From Cannabis sativa (lineage: Eukaryota; Streptophyta; Magnoliopsida; Rosales; Cannabaceae): DNA of 64,000 nucleotides. The stretch spans positions 558,001 through 622,000 of the forward strand of contig NC_083603.1 of NCBI RefSeq assembly GCF_029168945.1. The letters run 5' to 3'. Positions within the stretch are counted from its first letter, which is position 1; each line of letters opens with the position of its first letter. The notes below the pieces were generated by a model. It did no database searches and had not been told where the DNA came from. It saw only the letters and a program-made list of their open reading frames with translations. The translations under genes and the position numbers were made by a program. Of this stretch, positions 11,267 to 21,077 are shown piece by piece.

Positions 11267-11893
11267 GCCACAAGGGAAAAATACTAATACAAATACACCA
11301 TTATGGCCAAAAGGACTAAGCTTTTTTTCTTTTGTTTAGCTAAAAATGGGAAAGTATCCTTTGAACATTTTTTTTTTATTTTTGTTTTCTTTTTCTTCAT
11401 AACATATTTTGTCTTTGATGAATTAAAAAAATAAAAGGTGGGGTTTTGTTGTTGTGGTTGTAACTGTTAGAAAAAGTGCAAAGAAAGATTTTCACAATCT
11501 TCTTTTATTTATTTATTTTTATTTGTATTCAACTTGGTGATATGTTGTGATGGCTTCATCTAAACTAAAAAAGCCTCCTTTAAAAGAAAGAAAGGAAAAC
11601 TAACAAAAGAAAATCCTAAAACTCTTCCACCAAAGTAGGCAGTCTTCATACGGATTCTAATGACTACTTAGATCAAGTCATATGAGTTAGTTTGACTAAG
11701 TCACCCAATAATAAAAATAAATAAATAAATAAATAATAAAAATCAAATCTTTTCTTCACTAGCTTAAAACCCCTTTAAATTCTCTTCTCAAAACAATAAT
11801 TTTCTCATCCAATCTTTCAAAAACTACTTCTACCCTTTTCTCCATTTTCCCCATAAATCTCTTTTTAATATATATACATAAAAGAGAAAAAGA

Positions 11894-14508
11894 ATGAATT
11901 GGCAATCTAAAGCTAACATCTTTATCATCATTAGAGGCTTTATTATCTTACTCTTCACTTGCTTAATAAGTACTATTAAGATAAACCTTTGTTTCTCAAA
12001 CACTCTTCCTCTTCTTCTTCATAATCATAATAATCATGATCATGATCATTTGAAGACACTTGAGTTTGATGGGCATTTGAGTTTTGATGATGTTGATCAT
12101 GCATCCAAGGATTTTGGCAACAGATTTCAGTACCTTCCCTCAGCTGTTCTTTACCCGAAATCGGTATCGGATATAGCCACTCTTGTGAAACATGTTTGGG
12201 AAATGGGGATGACAACAGAGCTAAGTGTTGCAGCCAGAGGACATGGTCACTCACTCCAAGGACAATCACAAGCTCATAAAGGTGTTGTCATAAATATGGA
12301 GTCACTTAGTGAAAACAAAAACTCTGTTATGTATATTCATAGTGATGGAGAATTCTCTTATGTTGATGTTTATGGTGGTGAGCTTTGGATTAACATATTG
12401 CATGAGACTTTGAAATTTGGTTTAACACCAAAATCATGGACTGATTATCTTCATCTCACTGTTGGTGGAACTCTCTCCAATGCTGGAATTAGTGGACAAG
12501 CATTTAGACATGGTCCCCAGATCAGCAATGTCCTACAGCTACAAGTTATTACAGGTAAGTTAATATACATATCTAAAAAACTATAATGTATTTATATTTA
12601 TATATGGCTAATTAGGATTGTTTTTTTCTCATTGAACTTTCACATGTACCAAATTGTATCTTTCGAACATTGTTGGGTTCAAGGATTTCTGTTTGAATGT
12701 ATGCTTAACGTGGCGATTCTCTATGTATTAAATCGTAACCCTGAACTTCCATTTATGTCAGATGCCCGTTAGTTCGGGGATACTATTTGGTATCAAAGTT
12801 CAGGAATATAATTTGATACATAAACAATCACCATGTTAGACGTTCATTAGTAAAATTAAACAGAATTAAAAGTTATTGAATTCAGCAATTTTTAACGGTC
12901 TGAAAAGTTGAGAGGTATTATTTGTTGGTGTTTATTTTATATAGTAAAGTAGAGTTGACAACCAAACAAGAGAGAAAAAAACCAATATTGAGGTGACTAT
13001 TGCAAGGGTCAAGAGTCAAACTTGGAAAGACAAAACAACCAAAACAAATTGTCTAGACTTAATGACCTTCCTTACCTTTTGTTCTCAAAGTTTTCTTTTT
13101 TATTATATTTCTTTGTCTAAAGATTGGATTTTTACTTACAAAAATATATCTGCAGGTAAAGGAGAAGTGGTGAATTGTTCAAAAGAAGAGAATAGTGACT
13201 TGTTTCATAGTGTTCTTGGTGGACTTGGTCAATTTGGTATCATAACAAGAGCAAGAATATCACTAGAACCAGCTCCTTCAATGGTGAAATGGATTAGAGT
13301 TCTCTATTCGGATTTCGAAACCTTTACAAGAGAACAAGAGAGTTTGATCACACAAGATCAGAACAACAGTTTTGATTATATTGAAGGGTTTGTTATCATT
13401 AACAGAACTGGTCTCTTAAACAATTGGAGATCATCTTTTAATCCACATGATCCTTCTCAAGCTAGCCAATTCAATTCAGATGGAAAAACTCTTTTTTGTT
13501 TAGAATTGGTTAAGTATTTCAACAAGGACAATATAGATATGGTAAATCAGGTAAGCATAGTAAACTTAATTAAATTATGAATTTTATAGGTTTTCAATAC
13601 TTAATTTTATGGAAAAAAATTGAAAAATATAGGAAAACGGTAACTAGTTACCACAAGAAGGTAACCAGTTACCTTATACCTTTTTTCCTATATTTTTGAA
13701 TTTTTTTCTAAAATTTTCCAAAATGAAAATTCTCTAATGTTGTTGTTGTTGTATAAATGCAGGAAGTGGAGAAAATGTTGAGTAAATTAAAGTATATAAA
13801 GTCAACACTGTTCATATCAGATGTTAGTTATGTTGATTTTCTAGACAGAGTTCATGTATCTGAAGTCAAATTAAGGTCAAAGGGATTATGGGAAGTACCA
13901 CATCCATGGCTTAATCTTCTTATACCAAAAACCAAAATTCAAACTTTTGCTCATCAAGTATTTGGCAATATCTTAACTCATACAAGCAATGGTCCAGTTC
14001 TCATCTACCCAGTCAACAAATCAAAGTAATTACCTTTTATATTACATATCTACATTTTTATTGAAGTACATTTTTTTTTTGTGTTTTTATTTTTTTGAAA
14101 AAAGGGGACAAAATCCCATTTGCCTTATGTTGTCCAAATTTGATTGATTGATATTTATTTTACAGGTGGGACAACAGAACATCAGTAGTTATCCCAGAAG
14201 AAGAAGAAGAAGAAATCTTCTACTTGGTGGCATTCCTTAGCTCAGCTGTACCCTCATCAAGAGGAAGAGATGGATTAGAACATATTCTAAAACAGAACAA
14301 GAGAATTCTAGAGTTTTGTGAAAAATCCAATCTTGGAGTAAAGCAATACCTACCACATTATACCACTCAACAACAATGGAGAGCCCACTTTGGTCCACAA
14401 AAATGGCATAAATTTACACAAAGAAAATCAACTTATGACCCTTTAGCCATATTTGCTCCTGGCCAAAGAATATTTCAAAAAGGCAAATCTTTAATACAAT
14501 TCTCATGA
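11894..14508 (+). CDS. Cytokinin dehydrogenase, CKX1-type (4 exons)
   Basis: Oxidises isoprenoid cytokinins, cleaving the N6 side chain, and so lowers active cytokinin. Exons are 11894-12554, 13156-13550, 13763-14025 and 14166-14508, all with GT-AG introns; they join to 1662 nt, i.e. 553 aa plus TGA. Residues about 9-34 are a hydrophobic signal/anchor ([18 protein letters not shown]), fitting entry into the ER; Arabidopsis CKX1 is reported as an ER membrane protein. A His/Asn/Asp-rich linker follows. The FAD-binding domain has [11 protein letters not shown] (residues 114-124), in which H119 is the expected covalent FAD site. WTDYL supplies the expected catalytic Asp (D184). The C-terminal cytokinin-binding domain has [25 protein letters not shown] and the final [13 protein letters not shown]. 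The ATG was chosen because it gives the hydrophobic N-terminus and is the first in frame. The tail after the last motif is short. Exon 2 is one block where I would expect two exons in many CKX genes. No damage is seen. Confidence 0.95.
12606..12935. mobile_element. MITE relic in CKX intron 1
   Basis: Intron 1 (12555-13155) holds a sequence starting GGCTAATTAGGATTG, with TGTACCAAATTGTATC and, towards its right end, TTTGATACATAAACAATCACC and TTTTTAACGG. It matches in layout the complete MITE at 50394-50805, which has the same GGCTAATTA end and the same GTACATAAACAATCAC-like core. The right terminus is not clear. Confidence 0.5.
13600..13720. repeat. Hairpin (inverted repeat) in CKX intron 2
   Basis: Inverted arms of the form GAAAAATATAGGAAAA and TTTTTTCCTATATTTTT enclose two successive near-palindromes, GGTAACTAGTTACC and GGTAACCAGTTACC. 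The whole could fold into a long stem. It may be a very short MITE. Confidence 0.5.
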
Positions 14509-14817
14509 CAACCATGCTTTTATACAACAGTAAGTAATTATTGATTAGTATTAATTAGTTAGTTGAGATTTTTGTAAAGGGTTTAAGTATTAATCATAGT
14601 TGGAAAAGGGACTTGGAGAACAGCCGTCCTTCCTATAGACCATGTAAATAAATACCATATATAAATATAAATATATCTATATATATGTCAATTTTGTAAA
14701 GTTTAATAACAAATATTAATGTAATGTGTACTACTCAATCTCTATACTTTATAAATGCATACTATTCTTCTTCTTCTCCATGTTCAAGCTTCAATCTTTT
14801 TTGTTTCTTTCTTTGAA
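14509..14817 (+). other. CKX 3' flank
   Basis: Presumed 3' untranslated region. AT-rich with possible polyadenylation signals such as AATAAA near 14648. No other gene. Confidence 0.4.
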
Positions 14818-15170
14818 ATAGTGATTGGATTCAATGAAGAAATAGTAAAGAATGGAGCGATCGGGTCCCACCCGAAAATTTATCGTCTAGCCAAAGGGCA
14901 TGCAAACTAATTTATTAGTCACTTTTTAAGTAAAGCAACTAATAAGAAAGAGAGAAAATATGACTTATACATAGAGAATCACATGAGATTCATTTTTTTT
15001 TCTTTTTCAAAATAGTGATTGAATTATACTAAGAATTCAATGAAGAAATGCAAAAGAATGGAGGGATTGATTTCATCTGAAAGCTTATTTTCTAATCAAA
15101 GGGCAGATCAATTTTGGTTGTTTCTTTTAAGTATATCAACCAATAAAAATGAGAAAACAATTCGGAAAAT
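14818..15170. repeat. Two diverged tandem copies, about 195-bp period
   Basis: The segment beginning AATAGTGATTGGATTCAATGA (14818) recurs at 15012 as AATAGTGATTGAATT...TTCAATGA. Both copies go on with AAAGAATGGAG, then a TCT(A)ATC/CCAAAGGGCA motif and CAACTAATAA/CAACCAATAA. The short reading frame at 15019-15213 lies inside the second copy and is not convincing. Confidence 0.55.
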
Positions 15171-15689
15171 TAGACAATACAACTTAGACATAACAAATCA
15201 TAACAAGTTTTGAGTTGTTTAATAATAACACTTAAAAAAGTTGAGCAGAAAGGTTGAATCTTTAGTTTTAGTAACAAAGTTTTCTCAGAGAAAAATTGTT
15301 TGTATATGTATGTATGGACCACATAGACAAAAATTATAACTTTACTATTAATTTCCCCTTACTTATTAGTTATTACCCTTTTGCCAGATATGAAACTTGG
15401 ACAATTCCCAATTTCCTTTTGTAAAAATTAATGCAGTGTATCAAAGATTTGATACTGTTGGAAAAAGTAACTTCAAAATATCTGACAATTGAAAATGAAA
15501 TGAATTAATTATATGTTTATATTTATATGGAGGGGCTCAAACTAATAGACACCTCCATGTTACTTTCTTCCATTGTTATCATGAGAAAAATGACTATGCA
15601 TAAATAATTTGCATCATTGCATTGTCTGAATTTAGTCTTCATTTTCTTTTTTGCCCAATTTGAAAGCTATGACAAATTTTCCTAAAAAA

Positions 15690-16195
15690 GAAAAGGAAAA
15701 ACAGATTAATTAACCGAATTTTTCGATTAGTCTAAGCAAGTTTGTTAGCGGAATTCATTTAGTTATGTCAAATTTTCCAAAAGAGAAATAGAAAAACAGA
15801 TTAAGGATTAAAAACTAAGAAAATAACTAAATCAGAAGAGTATCAAACCGAATTTCGATTAGTCTAAGCAAGTTTAGTTAGCATAATTCATTTAGTTATG
15901 CCAAATTTTCCTAAAGAGAAATAGAAAAACAGATTATGGACATAAAAACTTCAATCTTCTTCATTGAACTCTTTCTAATGGTAACTTAGAAAATAACTAA
16001 ATCAGAAGTATATCAAACCGAATTTCGATTAGTTTAAGCAAGTTTAATGAGCACATTTCATTTAGTTGTGTCAAATATTCCTTTAATGTTCTTCTTTGAA
16101 CTCTTCTAATGGAAACTTAGCAGCAGATATATCAAACCGAATTATTATGGATTAGTCTAAGCAAGTTCTAATTAGCATAATTCATTTTGGTTAAC
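15690..16195. repeat. Four-unit irregular tandem repeat
   Basis: A core of about 75 bp containing CCGAATTTCGATTAGTCTAA and GCATAATTCATTTAGTTATG occurs near 15712, 15846, 16017 and 16136. Spacing is about 120-170 bp because extra segments (AAATAACTAAATCAGAAG, TCTTCTTTGAACTCTT) sit between some units. It is non-coding and lies about 1.2-1.7 kb downstream of CKX. Confidence 0.6.
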
Positions 16196-17193
16196 CAAAA
16201 GGGAACACAACAAACAACTTAACTCACTTTTTCTATGTACATATCATGATCTTTCTTGTTAGATATAACCAAACATGAATCCAATCAAATTTTATTATGG
16301 CACTTTTGTATTCTGTGGTTGATATTTGTTACCTCAGCCTTTGTCAACTATAACAACTTTTTTATAATCTTAAGGAATATTTTCCTATTTTGATCCAACT
16401 TTTGAACATCCAATAAAAATTGATATATAAAACAACTAACCCAAAAAGGAAAGCCTTTCTTCTGTTCAATAGATTCTTTAAAGCATCTCATAATATATTC
16501 TGGTATATCAAATTTTGTAATGATTTGAATCAAAGCAACTTTTCAGAGAGACAGTGGTGAAATGATATGAACCATTGTTTGAGAGAATATGATCACTAGA
16601 AATTGACATTATAAACCACATCAATCTCAACCTTTTCTTTGAGCCATTCATCCTATGATAAATATTTATCTTAAATGTCAACTAAGAACATGCAAGAATT
16701 AAGATAACCAACATGAATGAAAAATCGAACACCATAAACTCAACAAAACACATACCACAAAGTTAAAAATCTAATCTTTCTTGTTGTTGTTTGGATCTCC
16801 ATTGAAAATGCCAAAAAGTAGTTGGAAAATATTATAAAAAGCTCTCACTTTTACAGAGCTATGATCAATGAACAGAAATAGTTCCATGTCCCATATGTCA
16901 TAATAATGAAAAGGAGCTAATTTTTCACAGAAGATGGGAGGGAATCTCCATTGTCACAATGTCGGCATACAGAAAGATATATTCCTTGTGGGACTGACTG
17001 GTTGCAACTGTTCTTAGATTCTCATACATTTATCGGATTAAGTTATTCATTTAAATCAAAAGTGTAAAACATTCATACAAATTTTCCTTCTTGCAACATC
17101 TCTTTAACACTAATTTTTATTGAGAAAATTTAGAAATATGTTATTGTAAAGGAGAAGATTATAATACTACCCAAATTTGAAGTTAATAACTAT
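16196..17193. other. Gene-free stretch
   Basis: Nothing supportable on either strand. The minus-strand frame at 16348-16533 has no recognisable motif. Confidence 0.5.
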
Positions 17194-17527
17194 GAGCATG
17201 TTTGGTTTAGTAGAATGAAGATTGTAATGGAATAAAAGTTACCATTACAATGTTTGGTTTGTGTTTTTAACCTTTGTAATAGAATAAGGATTACACTCCT
17301 ACACCACATGAATAAGGATTACAATCACTACTAAATAATAAAAAGACAATTTTACTTTTTCTCTTTCTTTATAAATAATAAATAAGGCAAGGGTATTTTT
17401 GTCAATTCAATTTTGATTACAATGTTCATTATAAAATAAGCTAAACATAGTAAGAGTATTCCTATTACTATTACCATTACTATTCCTATTACTATTACAA
17501 TTACATTCCCTTAAACCAAATACCACC
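17194..17527. mobile_element. MITE with TTTGGTTTA termini
   Basis: The left end is CATGTTTGGTTTAGTAGAATG and the right end, on the opposite strand, is GGTATTTGGTTTAAGGGAATG. Repeats of ATTACTATTCC/GGAATAG type lie between. It is non-coding. Confidence 0.55.
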
Positions 17528-17533
17528 TATATT

Positions 17534-17670
17534 CATTACAAAAAACTTGATTTTTAATTACTAAAGGTAAAAAATGTGACCAAAAATTTTTGTCCTAATC
17601 TTTATCGTGACGAGATTATGACTAAAAAATCTGTTGGTAAAAGTTTTAATCACAATAAAAATAATAATGT
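17534..17670. mobile_element. Decayed CACTA-type MITE, copy B
   Basis: Begins CATTACAAAAAACTTG and contains AATTACTAAAGG, ATTATGACTAAAA and TTTTAATCACAA, the family repeats of copy A. The right end is lost. Confidence 0.45.
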
Positions 17671-18880
17671 GTGAATTGCAAATTTAGTTTAGCAAAATTG
17701 TATAATTATTAATAAAGTTATTATCCCAATTAGATAATTATTGGCATGAATTATTATATAGAAGTTAATGAGATGAAATATTAATCTCTAACCAATGTGG
17801 AACTCTATATAGACTTATTTGTACTGTGGGTTCTTAAATTATATAGATTTTGGTAAGTTGGTGCCTAAATTTTATTTTTTGACAAATTAATCTCCAAAAT
17901 ATATAAATTTTAACAAGTTAGTCCCCAATCTTAATTTTTTGACAAATAGATCCCCAAATTTTTATTTTCTTGATCTTGACAACATTAAGTTCCCATCCCT
18001 CCCCACTCTTAAATAATAGTATTTTTGTTGATCTTTTTAGTTTTTATTTTTTAGTATTGATTTTAAAGATTTTTATATTAATATATATTGTCAATTTTTT
18101 AAAAAATAAACAGGTATTTTTTCAAATATGCCAAAATAAGAATTTATTTTTTAAAGCATATATATTTTTTATAAATTACCTAAGTAAATTTTATTTATTT
18201 TTTATTTATGTTCAGTGAACCCAAAATTTTTTGTCATCGTAGATGCAAAATATAAATAATTAATAAAATTAATATATACAATTAAAAAAATTATAATACT
18301 ACATAGTTATAAATATATAATAAAAATATAAATAACTTTTACAAAAATGTAAAATACATAATATTAGTGAGGACTTACATATAAGAATCTATAAAATAAG
18401 AGCTAAAATATATAAAAAAAAAAAAAAAAAAAAAAAAAATAGGAGACTTGTGTCCTCTCTACGCATTATATGGGTCTTGGAGTGTTTATGCCTTTTTTTT
18501 ATTAATAAAAAAATATTAATATGAATAAATTAAAGTATATTTTATATAAATTTCTTTTAAAAGAAATTAAATATATATATATATGAATACTTGAAAATAA
18601 TATTAATATGCATTATTTTTTAAATTATTAAAAAAAATTATTTAAATTTAACACAAAAAATAAATTAAAATAAGTAAAATAAAGGGTTTTTTTTATTTTT
18701 ACACTTTAATTTTATTTATTTATTTTTTTTTTGCATTTTTACGGAATTCTACATAAAAACCTCTATTGCAACTAGCGCTGCAACCTAAATCGCAACAAAA
18801 AATCGTATAGAAACCCCTATAGCAACTAGTGCTGCAACCACTTTAGAAACTAAAACCGTAAAAAAAAAAAAAGTTAAAAA
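17671..18880. other. Gene-free stretch with simple repeats
   Basis: At 17824-17960 short tandem segments of about 45 bp with TTTTGACAAATTAATCTCCAAA-like sequence repeat two to three times. A pure A run spans about 18412-18439. Otherwise nothing is recognisable; the frame at 17970-18218 is low-complexity Phe/Leu/Ile. Confidence 0.5.
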
Positions 18881-19124
18881 AACAGTATATAGGATAATTC
18901 CCCTAAAATAAATAAGTAAAAATCAATAAACGACAAAAAGTTAATAAACAACACAATCATATAAAATAAGAAGACACAAAACAAAAAATAACATAATTCT
19001 ATGAACGACAATCCAACAAATGACACAATCGGGAATATAACATAAAATAAATAAAACGATAGTCCATCAATCAACACGATCATGAATACGACATAAAATA
19101 CAAAAAAAAAATGGCAAATCAACA
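18881..19124. repeat. Degenerate AACGACA-type repeats (left side of GPDH)
   Basis: Repeated AAACGACA/AACGACAAT/CGACATAAAA motifs. They continue at 19935-20015 and again at 20225-20275, so the TRIM array appears to have landed within them. The motif is the reverse complement of the TGTCGTTT repeated at 24850-25720. Confidence 0.45.
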
Positions 19125-19934
19125 AATAATAATAGAATATATATAAGATCCATGAGCTACTCCTCTCATTACTAATTGATTTTAAGATGGAACCATTTAT
19201 ATCTTACAATTTTAACATGATATTTAAGCAAAAATAAAAAACTTCTAACGACTATCCGATCTAAAAAAAAATAAAAAAAGTCGATTGAAACAAAAGTGGA
19301 ACCAAAAAAAGAGCCACAAAATAAATCTAAAAAATCGATCTAAAAAGTAGAATCAAAGTCAAAAAAGAGCCACTTGTGATTCGGGAGATAGTGAGCCATA
19401 AAAGAGTCGCTTGTGATCGAACTGTCCAAGATGGTGAGTAAAAAATAACTAACATCTTAAGGGAATATTAGAGAGTCTCACATTGCTAATGTGTGGAAAG
19501 ATAATAAAATATATAAGATCCATGAGCTACTCCTCTCATCATCAATTGATTGTAAGATGGAACCGCATCATCCTCATGGATCTTATAATTCGAACATGGT
19601 ATTAGAGCAAAAACAAAAAACCTCTAATGACAATCTAATCCAAAAAAATAAAAAAGTCGATCGAAATAAAAGTAAAACCATAAAAAAAATTCAAAAAGAC
19701 AATCCAAAAAGTAGAGTCAAAGTTAAAAAGAGTCACTTGTGATTCAAGGGATAATGAACCATAAAAGAGCTGCTTAAGATGGTGAGCAAAAAACAACTAC
19801 CATCTTAAGGGAGAATGTTAGAGAATTTTATACTGCTAATGTGTAGAAAGATAACAATATACAAAATACATAAGATACTCCTCTCATCATTAATTAGTTT
19901 TGAGATAGAACCCATGCATTTTACAATTCTAACA
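19125..19934 (+). mobile_element. Tandem TRIM-like array: LTR-internal-LTR-internal-LTR
   Basis: Three LTR-like blocks of 119-131 bp or less (about 19125-19216 truncated, 19466-19596, 19816-19934) share ATAAGATCCATGAGCTACTC and GAGCTACTCCTCTCATCA-like sequence and end in ACA. The middle one is followed at once by TGGTATTAGAGC (19597-19608), one base from the initiator tRNA-Met primer site; the first is followed by the decayed TGATATTTAAGC. Each internal domain ends with a polypurine tract (CTTAAGGGAA at 19456, CTTAAGGGAGAA at 19804) directly before the next LTR start (TATTAGAGAG or TGTTAGAGA). The period is 350 bp. There is no coding capacity, as expected of terminal-repeat retrotransposons in miniature. 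Confidence 0.7.
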
Positions 19935-20034
19935 AAATACGCAAAAAGACAAACCAGCAAACGACACAATCAAGAATACGACATAAAACACGCAAAACGA
20001 CACAATTCAAAAAACACAACAAGAAACTTGGTAG

Positions 20035-20175
20035 TGTTTGGTTTACATGAATGAGTGTAGAAATGGAATTGCTATTCCTAAAGAAAGATCATTCAAGTGA
20101 TTGGTTTGTTTATTGTCATTGAAAAACTCATTCCATAGGAATAGTAATTCATGTAAACTAAAGAATTTTCCTAAA
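20035..20175. mobile_element. Short MITE-like inverted repeat
   Basis: GTTTGGTTTACATGAATGA at the left and, on the other strand, TTTAGTTTACATGAATTAC at the right, with GGAATTGCTATTCC and GGAATAGTAATTC inside. The ends are approximate. Confidence 0.4.
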
Positions 20176-20385
20176 TAAAATGACTTGAAAAGTCATTTCA
20201 TACCAACTAAAAAAGGAAAATAAGATAAACGACAAACTTCATAAAAAACGACAATGAAAACGAAAAACGACATTAACTAAAATTTATACGAATCAAATCA
20301 GGAAATTTGGGTTTTATGAGTTAAAATTGGAAACTTTTGAAGTGTCAAGTAAGAATTGGTAAAAGGTGACATCAGCAATGCCAGA

Positions 20386-20522
20386 CAGAGGCCCTGCCGG
20401 CTGCTCCCACCGACCATAACGAAGAAGCTCATTTACACACGCCAAAAAACCAATTCTTTAATGACCCAAAAGATCAAAGCTTGGAACCCATGTCACTACA
20501 TTGAAGTATCCGCCCATCAAAG
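20386..20522 (+). other. Likely non-coding first exon of GPDH
   Basis: A relatively GC-rich patch (GAGGCCCTGCCGGCTGCTCC) ending in CATCAAAG followed by a good donor, GTAAGATAG, at about 20523. Spliced to an acceptor near 20801 or 20965 it would give a 5' untranslated region ahead of the ATG at 21078. This is inferred from splice-site quality only; the transcription start is unknown. Confidence 0.4.
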
Positions 20523-20740
20523 GTAAGATAGACAATCTAATTATATTTCGATTTGATTAGGTGGGGAAGTAGATTACCCAACTTAAAGATTTGAACTTTA
20601 ATGATTTTTCATAGAATTCTATATTTGGAAATGGTGATTGAATGAGAAACTATAATACCCATGTTGTTAAATTTTATGTAAATGGTGTTATAGAAGTTTA
20701 AGTTTTTGTCAAATGGTGGTTGGGTTTTGATTTTTTTGTG

Positions 20741-21012
20741 GAAAACCCAACTTCAATTCTAGCTCTTTTTGATGTTTTTTAGGTTGATTTTTTTATTTTA
20801 GGTGAAAAAGTTTGAAGTGGGCTGCATAGATCAGGGGCTTTGACCATTGAAAATAGTGTTGATCTTTGAAGAGTCTAGTTGGAGTTGAGGATATTTGATT
20901 TTTGTAGAAAATCCAACATTAATTCTAGCTCTTTTTGATGTTTTAAAGTTAATTTCTTATATTAGGTGAAAAAGTTAGAAGTGGGCTGCTTAGATCAGGG
21001 GCTTTGAGGAGG
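20741..21012 (+). repeat. Tandem duplication in the GPDH leader with doubled splice acceptor
   Basis: A segment of about 165 bp is present twice. Shared landmarks are AATTCTAGCTCTTTTTGATG (about 20755 and 20922), TTAGGTGAAAAAGTT (AG at 20800-20801 and 20964-20965), GAAGTGGGCTGC and TAGATCAGGGGCTTTGA. Each copy has a usable 3' splice site. The copies are slightly diverged. Confidence 0.7.
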
Positions 21013-21077
21013 AAATACCATTGAAAAAGATTCTACCTTTTCTCTTTTTTAGTGAAAAAAGAGGAATTGAATAAGAT

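Noticed and set aside
12993..13155. Upstream start of the frame that overlaps CKX exon 2
   Set aside because: This part is intron 1. The AG acceptor at 13154-13155 and the protein match begin at 13156.
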